Source of the DNA: Artocarpus heterophyllus
Taxonomy: Eukaryota > Streptophyta > Magnoliopsida > Rosales > Moraceae
Direction: 5' to 3'
DNA: 64,000 nucleotides
Assembly: GCA_025403435.1 (NCBI GenBank)
Contig: CM046333.1
Span: 16,827,770-16,891,769, forward strand
Part shown: one piece after another, positions 11,793 to 25,300 of the stretch
Numbering within the stretch: position 1 is the first letter of the stretch
How the letters are laid out: each line of letters opens with the position of its first letter
Translations under genes and position numbers: made by a program
Notes under the pieces: generated by a model
The model's input: the letters and a program-made list of their open reading frames with translations, nothing else
The model's database searches: none
What the model was told of the DNA's origin: nothing

Positions 11793-13943
11793 TGTCACGC
11801 CCCGGAGTACGGGAGGTGACGTGGCGAAATATTTAGATTAATTAAAAGAGAATTTAATTAAAAATTGAGAGTTTGAGAATCAAATTAAATAAAACTTAAG
11901 AAGATTTTCCACCACATTTTATAAAAGAATTTATAAATATTAAGCAGGTAATAAAAATTAAATAAAAATCACGAATATGGGTTCCACAACCTACAACTTG
12001 TGCACACACATGGAGCTGACAATATCATAAATACAATTACAGTCCAGGTACAAATGAAGTTAAAGTCTTACATGCCTTGATTAATAATACAGAATATAAA
12101 TAAATTCTCCTATTGCTCCTGAGTTCGGTCCGAAGAATCTTCTCCAAACCTAAAGGGGAAACCACCTAGGGGAAATTTAAAACAGATAAAACGTGAGCGA
12201 AAGGCTCAGTAGGACTAAGTTTTATAAAATAGTTTAATGCAAAGAAATATAGCATCATTAGAAGTTATACAAAGGAAACTTAAATAAATAAATAAATAAT
12301 TTGAGTAGAACCGTTCTGTCACAGAACAGTCCACTCATCAAATCAAAACACCAATTTACTTTTACCTAGGCATACCATGATATCACCACCGTAGTGGCCC
12401 AGCTGGGTTTCGGGACCTGCCCCCAAGGTCGATCGCTACACGACCCGATCTCTGATATGGCATCATGCCCATGTGTTTATTATCATTATCATTCAAAACC
12501 CAATTACCGAGTGTTGTCAATTACATTTATTATGAAATTCATTTCAGATCACGGTATAATAAAATATAACCGATAAAACCATTTTCAAACAACCGTTGAA
12601 AACATTTTGATAGAAATCATTTTCAAAGGCAAAACATTTCAAAACCAGGCTACCAAAGAAATAGGATAGAAGTCCTACCTCAATACTCGTGCCGGTGCCC
12701 CACACCGTAATCCCGATCCGCTATACGTTAGCTCCACGGAACCACGAACAATCCTAGATACAAACTAAGTCGATCAATATCTAGTTCGAAACATTCTATG
12801 TTACTAAATCATTTCATGATGTCCTAGTGTGCCATTTGTACCTTTAAAATCATCCTATAAGGTTGGGATTTAAATCAGGGTTCAAAACAGTGAAAACGGG
12901 TAAAAATCACAAAATTTTCCATGCCTCGGTCGGCCTGCCGGACGCCCTGCTTCGGCCTGCCGAACTGCACAGTTTGGCCTGCCGGAAGCAAAGTTCGGTC
13001 GGCCGAATATTTCCCAGATTCGGCCTGCCGGTCGGAAGAACACCGGCCTGCCGATCATCACTCCGGCCTGCCGAACATGAACTTCGGCCTGCCGAACTGG
13101 GAAAATCCAGAAATCCCAGCCACGGGTTTCTCGATCCCCAAAATTCAAATCTTGATTCTAACCTGTTTTTCTCAAATCCCAGGCATGAAAAACAATCATA
13201 GTTAATAGAAAAACATACTAGAACATGTTTGAACTCATTTAAAAAAGATTTAAACTCAAAATCCTCAAAAATCCAAAAATGAGAAAATGAGAGGAAAAAT
13301 GAAAAATCTTGAATTCAATCCATTTTTCTTCAATCTAAGCTTAGATTCTAATTGTTCTAAGTTCATTTAACACAAATCCACGGTTTTCTAAGCTTAAACA
13401 AACTTAGATTTCAAAAACACGCAAAATTAGAAATTTTGTAAAAAGTTTAGAAATTCGAATCTAACCTCGAATCGAAGCTTCAATCCGCGTTCTCGGTTGC
13501 CGAATCACGTCCCCGAGCTTCCTCCTTGCTGTTCCGAAGCTTGGATTCGAATGTGGTTTCAAAAATTTGAGAGAGATAAAGAGAGAAAGGCTGCTGAGGG
13601 AGAGTCAAGAAGAAGAGAGAGGGAGATGCGTGAGAGTGAGGAGAGAGAGAGAGGAAGGAAATAAATAGAGAAAATTGGTGGGTGATTTTACTGTGCGAAA
13701 ACCATGTGCCGCCCACGGTTTTGTAAAAAGGAGTATTTTTAACATTTTACAAATTGTTGTGTTTTAAAACTCAAAACATCATTTTAAAACAATAAGAAAT
13801 CCTTCGAATTCATTAATTTAACAAAATAACCAAAAATTCAAAAATCCAACCAAATAGTCTAATAAATGTTAAAACGTTAATTATGGCACACTAATTCATC
13901 ATTTACATTACACTTAACATTAAATAAATTTTGGGACGTTACA
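11793..13943 (-). repeat. E1 LTR, right copy (5' LTR of the minus-strand element)
   Basis: 2151 bp. It matches 4948-7046 except for scattered, mostly transition differences, a ~12-bp insertion near 11953, and an extra ~45 bp of the CGGCCTGCCG array near 13050-13095. It would contain the promoter for the minus-strand transcript. I cannot place a TATA box with confidence. Confidence 0.93.
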
Positions 13944-13948
13944 TATTA

Positions 13949-16900
13949 CCTTTGTGTTGTGGCTTAGATGACCCTCTTCTTTTTCTTCGACCTTTCCAGA
14001 TTTCAAAACACTCTTCTCCTTCTATTTTTCCTCTTCTTCTTCTTCGTCTTCTACTTCTATTACTTTATTGGAATTGGAACCGACTATTTCTTAGTTTTGT
14101 CCCCTATGATTCGTCAAAATTGGCAAAATCAATTTCTTGAAAGAGAAGTACCTAATTAATGTCGTTTATTTACTTACATAGTTTTCTCCAAAGTAGAATG
14201 TTGTTCTGAATCAAGCCAATGGTGCACTTTACCCTTTTTTGTAAACTAAGATAAGACTTCAAGTCTCAAGATCAAGAAGATGTGCCCAAAAATGAAACAT
14301 TTCGGCTGTATTCACTTATATTAATTGGATTAATAAACGACATAATAATAATAATAATAGTAGTAGAAAGCCTTAAGAAAACACCTTCCCATAAAGAGAT
14401 GCAATTCAAATAACGCAAAAACGGACGCTTCCAGATGTCAGAGACGGTCAATATACTTTGCGACATCATCACTTTTTAAAATCAGGAAATCTTGGTACAA
14501 AATCTACATTTTATATTAATTAACAAAAGCCCAAAAAAAAAATAGTGACAACGTAGAGGTGGTCAATTAGTTGAATGCTATCATTGGACCCCAGCTGCAA
14601 GATTCGCAACGTGGCACCTGTATGATACACCTTTTGAGAACAATCGGATGGTCCAGATTTACACTCGTTTCCACAAAGAGATCCAGAGTGAGGCATAAAA
14701 CTGGAGTCAAACAGTTCCGTAGCAGGGGAACCAACGGATTGGATGAGCGACATGTGGCTTTAAACTCAATGACGATTATGCCCTTGGGACCGTCAAATCA
14801 AAGTGCACCAATCTTCATACAAATCTGCGGGTCAGTTCAGTCCTTAGCCTTAAGCCTTATGTCTGGGCCTGCATTGCTTGTGTGGATCAGTTTTTTGATG
14901 TGTTAGGGTTGTTTTGGTCCTTCAATCAGTGGGACCGACGTTGTGCGAAATCTAGGATTTTGATTGGCTGAAGAGGGATCACAGTGGAGAGACAGAGGAT
15001 GACGGTGATCGTGAGTCAAGTGACATCATCAACCTCGTTATTCGGGTCTGGTGATCCACGACGGAAGATTTTGATGAAAGGGCAAAAAAAAAAAAAACCA
15101 AATTGGACAAAAGGCCTCTTTTTTTTTAGAATAAAAAAAACATGCTTTTCTATGCAGGTAAATTGTCTCAATTTTTTTTAACAGAAAAAGAAAAATGACT
15201 GTAACAGAATAAGGAATCTCAACGTGTTGAAAAAAAAAAAAAAACTGAAACCGTTTTGATGTCTAAAAAACCTTTTTTTTATCCCAAAAACCGTAAAAAA
15301 AAAAAACATGTCTATTTCTCAAAAAAAATTTTCCCCGAGACTAGTTATCAAAATGCCCCATCCACGACACATACTTGACTGTGAACCTACACATTGTATG
15401 AAATATTACAAAATTTCCGTTGAAAGAAAAAAATAGGGGGCAACACTTATGGTTGGAACATGATAAAAATATTGGTGCTTTAATTTTATAAAAATGTTGG
15501 AAAAAAAATCAACATTGATGGAATTTAAACAAAAACTAGAGAAATTATGAAAATTTTACATAAAAAGTATCTTAATACCTTAAGATACAATAAATATTAA
15601 AAAGATACATAAATGAACATGATTTACATAATAAACTCCATACATAATAGATTGGGTAATATCAAAAGGAAGTTTTATAAGGCTCAAACATAATCGAGAT
15701 TTTATCTTGATTCAAACAATATTGGAGCCATGACATGTTATCTGAGTAGTGTTGAATATAAATATGAATATGTCATGTATGGGTTTCTTGACTTTTTCTC
15801 ACTATATTTCAATAAATGAAAAACAATGAATTATCCTAATTTTTAGACTAAAATGGAGACGGTATGCTCAGATGAGGATAGTTAAAAATTTCATAACCAT
15901 TACACTTTCCAAAGTTTGATTGTATGCATAATAAGCATGATAAGCTTCATTGAAAGAGCTGCTATAATTGGATCCCAAACTCATTAATTGTAAATTCATA
16001 GAAATATTCATTTATTGAAAATATAAAATATTGATAGATTATTTAAAGGAAAAATCTATTAAATTTTGTAATTTTCGACATTACCAAAATTTGGTCGAAA
16101 TTTTCACGATATATATCTAAATTTTGTACAAAATACACTGCATGTTTTTTGATATCGATATTTTCGCTGTTATTTACCGATAATTTCGATATTTCTTTGA
16201 TATTTTGCCGAAATCAATATAATAGAAAGATATTTTAGTATCTTGAAATTTTTGAAATTTCCATCGAAATTTGCGTCCATGGGTAGGAAAGACATGACCT
16301 TATTATTATTATTTTTTTAAAAAGGTATTTGATCTTATCAATAAGTCATGTTTTAGAGTGTTTTGATAATATAGTTGGAACCAAAATATTGTTGCATGTG
16401 AGAACTTAATATTGTATCAAATTTTTATTTTATACTATAGCATATGTGAGGCTTACATCGTAGCAGTTGAAATTAATAAGTTAGAATTTGTTTTCCAAAA
16501 CATTTAGTTATTTTAACTATTAGATTAATTTTTAAAGGTTTGATATGTAACTGGAAAAAGCTCTATGTCATGTATAGTAAAGTTTTTTTATATGAACTGT
16601 TGCAAATTAAAACATTGAAAAGTTAATCCAACGTTTAAAAAAACAGTACCTTCCAATCAGGTTAAATGTAATGCAATATCATATTGACATGTCAAACCCC
16701 CCAAATTTTAGTATTTAAGTGTAAAAAAAACTCTTAATGTATTGTTATATTTGTGCCAAATTCACTATATTTTAAACTTTGTGACATAAAATTAACACAT
16801 GACAAATTTGACATTAATTATGACAGAAAGTGAATATAACATTTGAAATCTCATTATGTATTAAAGTGTAAAATAGAATAACACATTAAATATGTTATTT

Positions 16901-17344
16901 TTATATTTTTTATAACAGATATATTATTAACATTCACATTCAAAGTGGTCTAAAAGTTTCCAAATTAGTTAAAAAAAACTCATTATTTAAATTTTTGTCC
17001 TTTTTTCACTTAACAAAATGCATGATTAAATTTTCGCCTTCTCAAATTTAAGCCCAACCCACTATTTTAAGTTCTGATTCAGTAATGATTGGCTAAGTCA
17101 AACTTTCATTGGTTAATTATAAGGTTTACTTTATTTTTTAAAGAAATTTGTGTTTATTTCAAAATATAAAAATCACCAATTGTAGATTCATCGCTTTTTT
17201 TTCCTTAAAATATTTTTTGGAAGGAGCATTAATTATTTTAAGCTATTTATTTTTCTGAGCTCACATATCCTTTTTTTAATGTTTCTTTTTTTTTTTCATC
17301 CCAATCATATCACATCAGTAAAATATATTTTAACTATATTTAAC
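13949..17344. other. Intergenic DNA, no gene supported
   Basis: No ORF shows a domain. About 14530-15080 is less AT-rich than its surroundings and reads like an old promoter or first-exon remnant, but no product is recognisable. 15090-15330 has many A and T homopolymers. 16060-16280 is a run of self-similar TTTCGATATTTC-like strings, probably part of a decayed repeat. Confidence 0.5.
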
Positions 17345-17851
17345 TTTGGTTAAATTTTATTTTTGCCTCTCTAACTTTGCTTACTTTATCATTTTACTCT
17401 CTGAACTCAAAACTAACTTGCGCATCCCTTGAACTTTATAAACTAGAAAATATGCCCCTTGAACTTTGAAATGTTAGCAAAAACTCCCCTTTTCGTTACG
17501 TTTAATCTAAAGAGTTTTGTTTTTCTCCCCGAACTTTAGTAACTATATCATCTTACCCTTGAATTGCAAAAACTAATATGTTTACCCCCCAAACTTCTTT
17601 TTTCCAATCTTTTCTAGTCAATTCTTTACACAAGTCAAAACTCAAGTGATCATCTAAGAGTTGTGAACTAAGCCAAGTATATGTGACGACAAATAATACA
17701 TTTAGTATGGAACGGAACAAGATTTGTAGAGTAATCGTAGAAGAAGCCAACAAAGAATGAGGAGGAGGAGGGGACAAGAAGAAGCATGCTCAATGTCAAT
17801 AGAAAGTTTTCACTTTGTTGTCGTTTCATTGCGCCTCTACCTTAGAAATCA

Positions 17852-18043
17852 ATGTTTTCTTTTCTTCAATCCACTCGAAATAAGCGAATCTTGTTCAATA
17901 TTAAGCGCAACGTCCTTAATTGTTGTGGAGCTCAGGCTTTAAGTTTGAGTCCTAGATTGTGTCCTCCTCCTCATTTGTTGCTGTTTTCCTCCTCAACTGC
18001 TCAACAAAACCTATTCAGTCTTGGCTCAGTCTACGACTCTTAG
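17852..18043 (+). other. Possible captured gene fragment inside the inverted-repeat element
   Basis: The spacer between the inverted arms encodes a 63-residue frame rich in Arg, Ser, Leu and Phe, with few acidic residues (MFSFLQSTRNKR..., ...LLLFSSSTAQQN). This resembles a mitochondrial targeting peptide. A consensus-like splice donor (GTAAG) follows its stop at 18044. A DNA transposon carrying a host exon would be a Pack-MULE-type capture. The parent gene is not recognised, the frame closes just before the donor, and chance is a real alternative. Confidence 0.22.
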
Positions 18044-18145
18044 GTAAGAAATTTAAACTTTGACTTGTGTGCAGAATTTTTGACTAAAAAAAAGAAAAAT
18101 GAAGTTTGGGGGGTCGAACATACCGATTTTTGAAGTTCAGGAAGT

Positions 18146-18150
18146 AGGAT
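18146..18150. repeat. Target-site duplication of the solo LTR, left copy (AGGAT)
   Basis: AGGAT precedes TGTCACAACCC at 18151 and recurs at 30231-30235 directly after the terminal TTACA. Confidence 0.8.
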
Positions 18151-18970
18151 TGTCACAACCCGCCTTTTTGGGCTGTGATAAAACTCTTTCTTACTTAATT
18201 TAGGGCAAAAATTTAGGAAATTTTTTTTTTAAAACATAAATAAATAATTTACTTGCATTAACTTGCTAATTCTCAAAATACTTTCACATACTTGTATTTA
18301 CATAATTAATGCTTTTACTTTCATAACATCTTTCTTTTAAATATTTCACATCAAAATAACTTTAAACATACGTAGCGGAAAACATTACAGCAGTGGACTC
18401 CATACCCAATCTGCACATCATCCACCCCTCCGCCAGCTCACCATTTGAACTTATTCTGACTTTTTCGTCGGAATACCTACAGCATGAAATACTTAATGAG
18501 CTAACGCCCGGTAAGTCCCATAAATCCCACATGGATATTCATATGAATGCATGAATCAATTATGCTTTCTTATAAACTTTCTTTATCCTCATCATTTCTT
18601 ATCTTTATTAGGGCCCAAGTGTTCGTACCATTGCGCAATTTCATTTAGGTCTACGTAACACCGTAACCGTAACATATCCTTTAAACTCCCATTGAGTTAG
18701 GAGTCGGTACAACACTTTTCTTAATTTATGGTGATACATTTACCAGTCCCTTTATTATGGTTGACATACCATGCATGAAGTGATAATCACATATTATCCA
18801 TGAAACATAAATTCTCTTGCATAGCATAGTACACACAGGTACTTACTTTTTATACACACTGGTACACATTAATATACGCACAGGTATATAGCATAATGTA
18901 CTCACATGTACTTAACATAAAATGTACACACAGATACCTACTTTATACATACTCAAGTATTTATCATTGT

Positions 18971-19158
18971 ACACACAGGTACGAAATCATGATACACATG
19001 TTCATTTTCATTATTTTACACACAGGTACAAAATCATGATACACATTCTCATTTTCATTATTATACACACAGGTACAAAATCATGGTACACATGCTCATT
19101 TTCATTATTGTACTCACAGGTACATAACATCCTATACACACTGGTACACATTAATATG
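18971..19158. repeat. Four tandem copies of a 47-bp unit in the solo LTR
   Basis: The string AC(A/T)CACAGGTAC recurs at 18971, 19018, 19065 and 19112, exactly 47 bp apart, each followed by similar ATCATG(A/G)TACACAT and CATTTTCATTATT segments. More diverged ACACAGGTA and ACTGGTACACA copies extend the array upstream to about 18830. Confidence 0.85.
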
Positions 19159-19164
19159 TTCACA

Positions 19165-19169
19165 ATTAT
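19165..19169. repeat. Target-site duplication of E2, left copy (ATTAT)
   Basis: ATTAT directly precedes the E2 LTR and recurs at 28008-28012 directly after it. Confidence 0.88.
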
Positions 19170-21136
19170 TGTAACACCCCTATGTGGGGGGTTAACAGTT
19201 TTAAATAAATAAAAATAATTTTAAATTTTATATTATTTAAATCAATTAAACAATGCCCATGGGTCTTTAAACAACAAGAAAAATAAAAATAAACGTTTTA
19301 AATACAAACCACAGTTTTTAGTGTAGCACCAAATATATATAATTACAGTCATCATCACCATAGTACAATTCCCAAATAACTTAACACAGCCATAAAAAAA
19401 AATAATACAACTCTTACATGTTGTAGATAAGTTGTAATTAAACAGGGTCTTCTAACACGAAAACAGCAGGATTGTTTTCGTTTATTCCTCTTCAAATATG
19501 TTGCACTGAGTTCCACCTGAGATATGAAGATATGATAGGGATGAGCATCGACATGCCCAGTAGGGAAATCATGACTCACCTTATGGTTTATCCATTACCA
19601 CATTAAAAACTGCATGGTTAGTAGGTTACATCATATTCCAGATTATGAGGTTTATTATGATCACATCTTATGGATACCGTAGTTAATCATTACCAAGTGT
19701 CATAATTACACATTTATACAAATATTACCAATCATCATTGTTCCTAGGTATCCATGTTAAATTGAGTATCACTCAACTCATCGAAACCCAAATGGGCGCA
19801 CTTGATCACCCCATAAACATTCCAAGGGTGTTCCGGTGAGGGGACATCAAGCCCCGAGTCCTCACCAAATCAATTCCTGTACAGTGTGTTTTGGGACTTT
19901 CAACCCAAGGAAGCGTCATCACCTTCCCCCTATTTTACCTTTTTGGGTATTCATGCCCAAGGACGTAACCGCCGCCCTCTTCATGTCTCACCATTTCTCT
20001 ATATTAAATCATTATTAATAGAGTCAGTTTTCCTAACCATGCTTCTCAATTTATAACATGTGTCAATTCATTATGTTCCTCGCCGTACAATACAAGACGA
20101 GTCCATGTCATAGTTTCATATGTGATACTCATATAATATCAGTTCAACATAGATATATATATATTGCGGCAAAACAATCAATTTTAATTCTATAAAAACC
20201 TCACAAAAATGAGTAATAGAATCCCTACCTTTCAAGCTTATCAACAATCTTTTAATCCTGGAATCAATTAACGTTAGCTCCACACATCCTTGACCCTAAG
20301 GCATGCATAAGGACAATTAAAACTAAAGCACAACGTATAATCACATTCATAAGTGAGTTATGTGTAAACCCGTCTACTAGTGCCATTAAAGTATTTTTAT
20401 GCATTAAACATGGAGAAAATGCATACTAAAAACTAAGTTTAGATTAAAGAAAACCTACCTCAAAACTTCTTTGAAAAGCACCAAAGTTTGGGTTATCAAT
20501 CAAGCTTGAATTAACTTTAAAACCGCCTCGATCATCGTTGGGAATTATAATTGTCTTGGCCACAAAGAGAGCTTTGTGCTCTATGTCTTTAGTTAGAAAT
20601 TTGAAGTGAGAAGGGAGAGAATGAGAACTAGAGAAGAAGGTGGTGATAGTTAAATAAAAAGATATCAAAATGCTTAAGAGGAATGAGATGTTTACGGGGA
20701 AAAGTTGTAAGAAGAAACAAAAGAGTCTTAAAGGAAAATATCATCTTGTCTCCCATGAAGACTTTTAGCAAATAATGCCAACATAATTGAGGGGATAATT
20801 GGAGTGAATTATAGAAGAAGATAAGGAAATAATTAATTAGGTGGTTGAGAAATATCTCCATGTCTTCTATGAATTGACGGAAAATAATTCAATGTCCCCT
20901 TCGGATACCTTTAGCAAAATGAGAAGAAGTCTATATAATTGAGCAATAATTTAGGGAGACAAGATTGGTAGAAGTAAGTGTTGGTAAGTTTTGAATGTTT
21001 CTTAGGAAGACTTGGTAAGAAAATACTAAAATGGTATTTTTTTAAAATGATCATAAACAACTTAGTAATTTTAAATAGTCACATTTTATTCATTAAATTT
21101 TACAAAATTATGCCCGTTAAAAATACGGGTGTTACA
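19170..21136 (-). repeat. E2 LTR, left copy (3' LTR)
   Basis: 1967 bp, same length as and apparently identical to 26041-28007. The stretch of about 19598-20355 is nearly identical to the core of the E3 LTRs, while the flanking parts are only loosely similar to E3. Confidence 0.93.
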
Positions 21137-21174
21137 GCTCTCCCCTCCTATAAAAATTTCGTCCTCGAAATTTC
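21137..21174 (-). promoter_or_regulatory. E2 polypurine tract and conserved palindrome
   Basis: The minus-strand purine run AGGAGGGGAGAG abuts the LTR. 21154-21174 is the AAATTTCG...CGAAATTT palindrome also found at this position in E1 and E3. Confidence 0.75.
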
Positions 21175-21191
21175 GTACACTGATTACAATG

Positions 21192-22376
21192 TTAAAACAA
21201 ATGTGGGTACTTTTCTCTCATTTCAGATTCAAGTTCCCATGTGGCTTCCTCCACATCATGGTGTTGCCACATCACTTTCACCAGAGGAATTCCACGACGA
21301 CGTAATAATTTTATTTCATGATCCAGTATTTGAACTGGAATTTCTTCATAATTCGTATCTCCTTGAATTGGCACATCTGTCCACATGATCACATGTGAAG
21401 GGTCGGGTTCATACTTTCTCAACATCGATACATGAAACACATTATGTACATGAGACAATTGTGGTGGTAGGTCTAAACGGTATGCCAACGTTCCAATGCG
21501 TTCCACAATCTCAAACGGTCCTGTATACCTTGGTGCTAACTTTCCTTTAACACCAAATCGAGATACACCTCGTTTTGGTTTCACTTTTAAGAACACAAAG
21601 TCTCCGATCATGAACTCTAAAGGTCGTCTCCTCTTATCTGCATAACTCTTTTGTCGACTTTGAGCTGTCTGAAGACGTTCGCGAATAATCTGGATCTTGT
21701 CCGTTGTTTCTCTGATAAACTGAGGCCCAAGTTCAAGACGCTCTTCCTTTTCAGCCCAACACAATGGAGATCTACAAGGTCTACCATATAAGGCCTCATA
21801 TGGAGCCATTCTAATACTTGCTTGGTAACTGTTGTTATATGCGAATTCAACATATGGCAGCTGTGCAGCCCAATTTGTTCCAAAGTCCAGCACACAAGCC
21901 CGAAGCATATCCTCGAGAATCTGAATGACACGTTCAGATTGTCCATCTGTTTGAGGATGAAAAGCTGTACTAAAATTCAATTGAGTTCCCAAGGCCCTCT
22001 GCAATCCTCTCCAAAATTTCGACGTGAAACGTGTATCTCTATCGGAAACTATTGACATTGGCACTCCATGCAACGTCACTACCTTTTCCACGTACAATTG
22101 ACATAATTTTGAGACACTATAATTAGTTCTGATTGGGATGAAGTGGGCTGTCTTAGTTAAACGATCTACAATTACCCAAACGGCGTCATGCCCTATTTGA
22201 GTCTTAGGAAATCCAGTAACAAAGTCCATTGTCACATGATCCCACTTCCATTCTGGAATAGGTAAGCTCCTCAACTCGCCTCCAGGCTTTTGATGTTCCG
22301 CTTTAACCTGTTGGCACGTCATGCACTTAGAGACAAAGGTTGCTACATCTCGTTTCATTCCTCGCCACCAGTATTG
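21192..22376 (-). pseudogene. E2 integrase and chromodomain-like tail, downstream of a premature TGA
   Basis: This is the in-phase continuation of gag-pol after TGA 22377-22379. It starts [10 protein letters not shown] and has an ATG at 22358. It holds the second half of the HHCC zinc finger (CMTCQQVKAEH), the catalytic core with the MDFVTGFP Asp, the VSDRDTRF Asp and the HPQTDGQSERV region with the final Glu. The C-terminus (VMWQHHDVEEATWE...YPHLF) resembles a Tekay chromodomain. No other lesion is visible. The equivalent residue in E1 is Arg (KRQYWW), so AGA or CGA to TGA explains the stop. Unless the stop is read through, integrase is not made from this copy. Confidence 0.9.
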
Positions 22377-25300
22377 TCATTTTAGATCCATATACATTTT
22401 TGTGCTTCCAGGATGAATAGCAAACTTTGAACGGTGAGCCTCATCTAGCACCGCATGCCTGAGATATGGATCCTCTGGAACAACTAATCTTCCTTTGTAA
22501 AGTAAAAATCCTTCTGGCTCAATCTGCCATCCATCCAGTTGTTCTCCATTTTGTATTTGTTTCCAAACCCTACGTAATCCTTCATCGTGCCATTGTCCTT
22601 GTTTTACTTTCTGAATTAACGTAGGAGTTGCTATCACATTGAATAAGAAAGCTCTCTCGTTATCTTCATAATATTGCAAGTTGAAGTCGGCGATAGTGAC
22701 TCGTCTCCAATCTTCCAATGCTAAACTGGCTATACGTCCGTTGTTCTTACGACTTAGAGCATCTGCCACGGCATTTGCTTTTCCAGGATGATATTGGATA
22801 CTAAAGTCATAGTCCACCATGTACTCAGTCCATCTTCGTTGCCTTAGATTGAGATCCTTTTGAGTAAACAAATATTTCAGACTTTGATGATCTGAATATA
22901 GCTCGAACTTTGCGCCATATAGATAACATCTCCAAATTTTGAGTGCGAAAACCACAGCAGCTAACTCAAGATCATGTGTGGGGTAGTTCCTCTCATGGGG
23001 TTTCAACTGGCGTGAGGCGTAGGCAACTACTCGTCCATGCTGCATTAACACACAACCCAAACCGTTTCCTGAGGCATCAGTGTATACTGTGTAAGGCTCC
23101 TCGTTGTTAGGTATGATCAGCACAGGTGCACTAGTGAGTCTTCGTTTCAGTTCCTCAAATGCTTCTTCACATTTATCATCCCACACGAACTTGACATTCT
23201 TCCTTGTGAGTTTTGTTAATGGAGAAGCAATCTTTGAAAAATTCTCTACGAAGCGTCGATAGTATCTAGCTAGTCCGAGGAAACTTCGAATCTCTGACAC
23301 GTTCTTTGGTCGTTCCCAATTTAGCACTGCTTCAATTTTGGAGGGGTCCACTGAGATGCCTTCTTCAGAGACAACGTGTCCAAGGAACTTGACCTTCGTC
23401 ATCCAGAAATCACATTTTTCTCTTTTTGCATAAAGACCATGTTCTCTCAACGTTTGTAGAGCGATCCTCAAATGCTCAGCATGTTCTTCTTCGTTTTTAG
23501 AATAGATCAAGATATCATCTATGAAAACAATGATAAATTGATCTAAGTACGGTCGAAAGACACGGTTCATCAAGTCCATGAAAGCCGCTGGTGCATTAGT
23601 CAACCCGAAAGGCATGACAAGAAACTCAAAATGACCGTAGCGAGTCCGAAAAGCTGTCTTTGGAATGTCCTCTTCTCTTATCTTCAGTTGGTGATATCCG
23701 GATCGTAAGTCAATCTTTGAGAAATAGCAAGATCCTCCTAACTGATCGAACAACTCATCAATTCGGGGTAGAGGGTACTTGTTCTTGATAGTCAATCGAT
23801 TAAGCTGGCGATAATCGACACAGAGCCTCAACGATCCGTCATGTTTCTTCACAAAAAGTACTGGAGCTCCCCAAGGTGATGTACTTGGTCGAATAAATCC
23901 TTTTTCCAGTAATTCGTCCAACTGCTTCCTCAATTCCACTTTCTCAGCAGGTGCCATTCGATACGGGGCAATAGAAACAGGCGCTGCTCCTTGAGTTAAG
24001 TCGATGACAAACTCAATTTCTCTATCAGGCGGAAGTCCGGGCAATTCATCTGGAAAAACATCTGAAAATTCATCCACCACAGGAGTGTGAGAGGATAGGT
24101 CACTCTTCTTTAGTTCTCCATCTGAAGCAAAGATCGTCCCAAGATTGGTGAAATTCCTTCGTCCTCCAATACAAGCCTTTAGCACCGGGGCTGGCGTCAC
24201 TGTTCCTGTTTTTGCCTGAAATTCGATGACTTGTCCATTCTTGGTGAATAAAGAGACACGTTTCCTATGACAATCTACTATTGCCTGGTATTTAGTTAGC
24301 CAATCCATTCCTAAGATTACATCAAACTCTGTCATAGTTATTACATATAGGTCAGCCGATAGTTTATGTTCTCCTATAACAATACACACTGATTTACAAA
24401 TTATGGATACTTCAGCTATCCCGCCCATTGGTGTACTAAGGGTTAATGATGAACTACATGTCTCAGTTTCTAATTGTAGTACGGAAGCAAATAACATAGA
24501 TATAAATGAATGAGTGGCACCAGTGTCAAATAATACATGAGCCCAAGAATGAGACACGTGAATCATACCGTCTACAACTGAGTGATCAGCCTGTTTTCCT
24601 TGTCCAGTTGTAGCCGTAATTGCATAAGCTTGTGCTGGTGCTTTTCCTTTATCACTTTTTCCTCGGTTTCCTTGGCTACTACTAGCCTTATTATTATTTC
24701 TCCCAGAAAAATATGGCCTTTGATTCACTGAGCCTTGTGGAGTCGGTTGGAAGTTCTGATTAGCATAAAAATTGGAACCCTGTGGCCGCTGTTGATAGTT
24801 GTACTGAGGCTGGAACCCTCGAGGTTGAGTTACTGAGACTTGGGAAGCTGGAGTGTTTTGCTGAGGCGCTCCACGATTTTGACTCCCTCCCCAAACAGTG
24901 GAGCCAAAATGACTTCCTTGTGGCCTTGGTGCAAAGGATGATTGTGTAGGGCGGTTAGGGCAATTTCTCCTCAGATGTCCCACTTGTCCACAGTTATGAC
25001 AAGCATACGGTTGGAAACGACCACTGCCAGAAGATCCACCACCAATAGTCACTCCACTATGCTGAATGACTTGCCCTTGTGACTTCTCTTTCTTACTTAT
25101 TTTCCTTTGACGCCCACCAGAACCCTTATACTCTCCATAGGAGTTATTTAGTTCTGTCTTTGCCCGCTGTGCCGCAGCTACAAGATCAAGAAAATCTGTT
25201 GATGGAACAGCAGCTATCATTTGTCTGATTTTCGGCCTCAGGTTATTTCTAAATTTTTCGCATCTCGCCATTGGATCCGATACAGCCCCGGGATTGTAGC

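Larger units (their letters stand above)
4948..13943 (-). mobile_element. E1: Ty3/gypsy Tekay-like LTR retrotransposon, complete but mutated
   Basis: The two LTRs begin TGTCACG and end GTTACA on the + strand. The TSD TATTA is present at 4943-4947 and 13944-13948. The element is transcribed on the minus strand: the initiator-Met primer site adjoins the right LTR and the polypurine tract adjoins the left LTR. Domain order is gag, protease, reverse transcriptase, RNase H, integrase, chromodomain-like tail, as in Tekay/Del chromoviruses. The gag-pol frame is continuous except for three in-frame stops (TAG at 11601-11603, TAG at 10500-10502, TGA at 7947-7949), with no frameshift seen. By hand count the LTRs differ by roughly 35-40 substitutions plus two sizeable indels, so this is an older insertion than E2 or E3. 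Confidence 0.95.

Noticed and set aside
12863..13205. Overlapping + and - frames of 88-112 codons
   Set aside because: They arise from the GC-rich palindromic array in the E1 LTR and differ between the two LTR copies.
18971..19158. Regular 47-bp repeats, considered as a CRISPR-like array
   Set aside because: There is no repeat-spacer distinction, since whole units are repeated head to tail, and the locus is a plant retrotransposon LTR.
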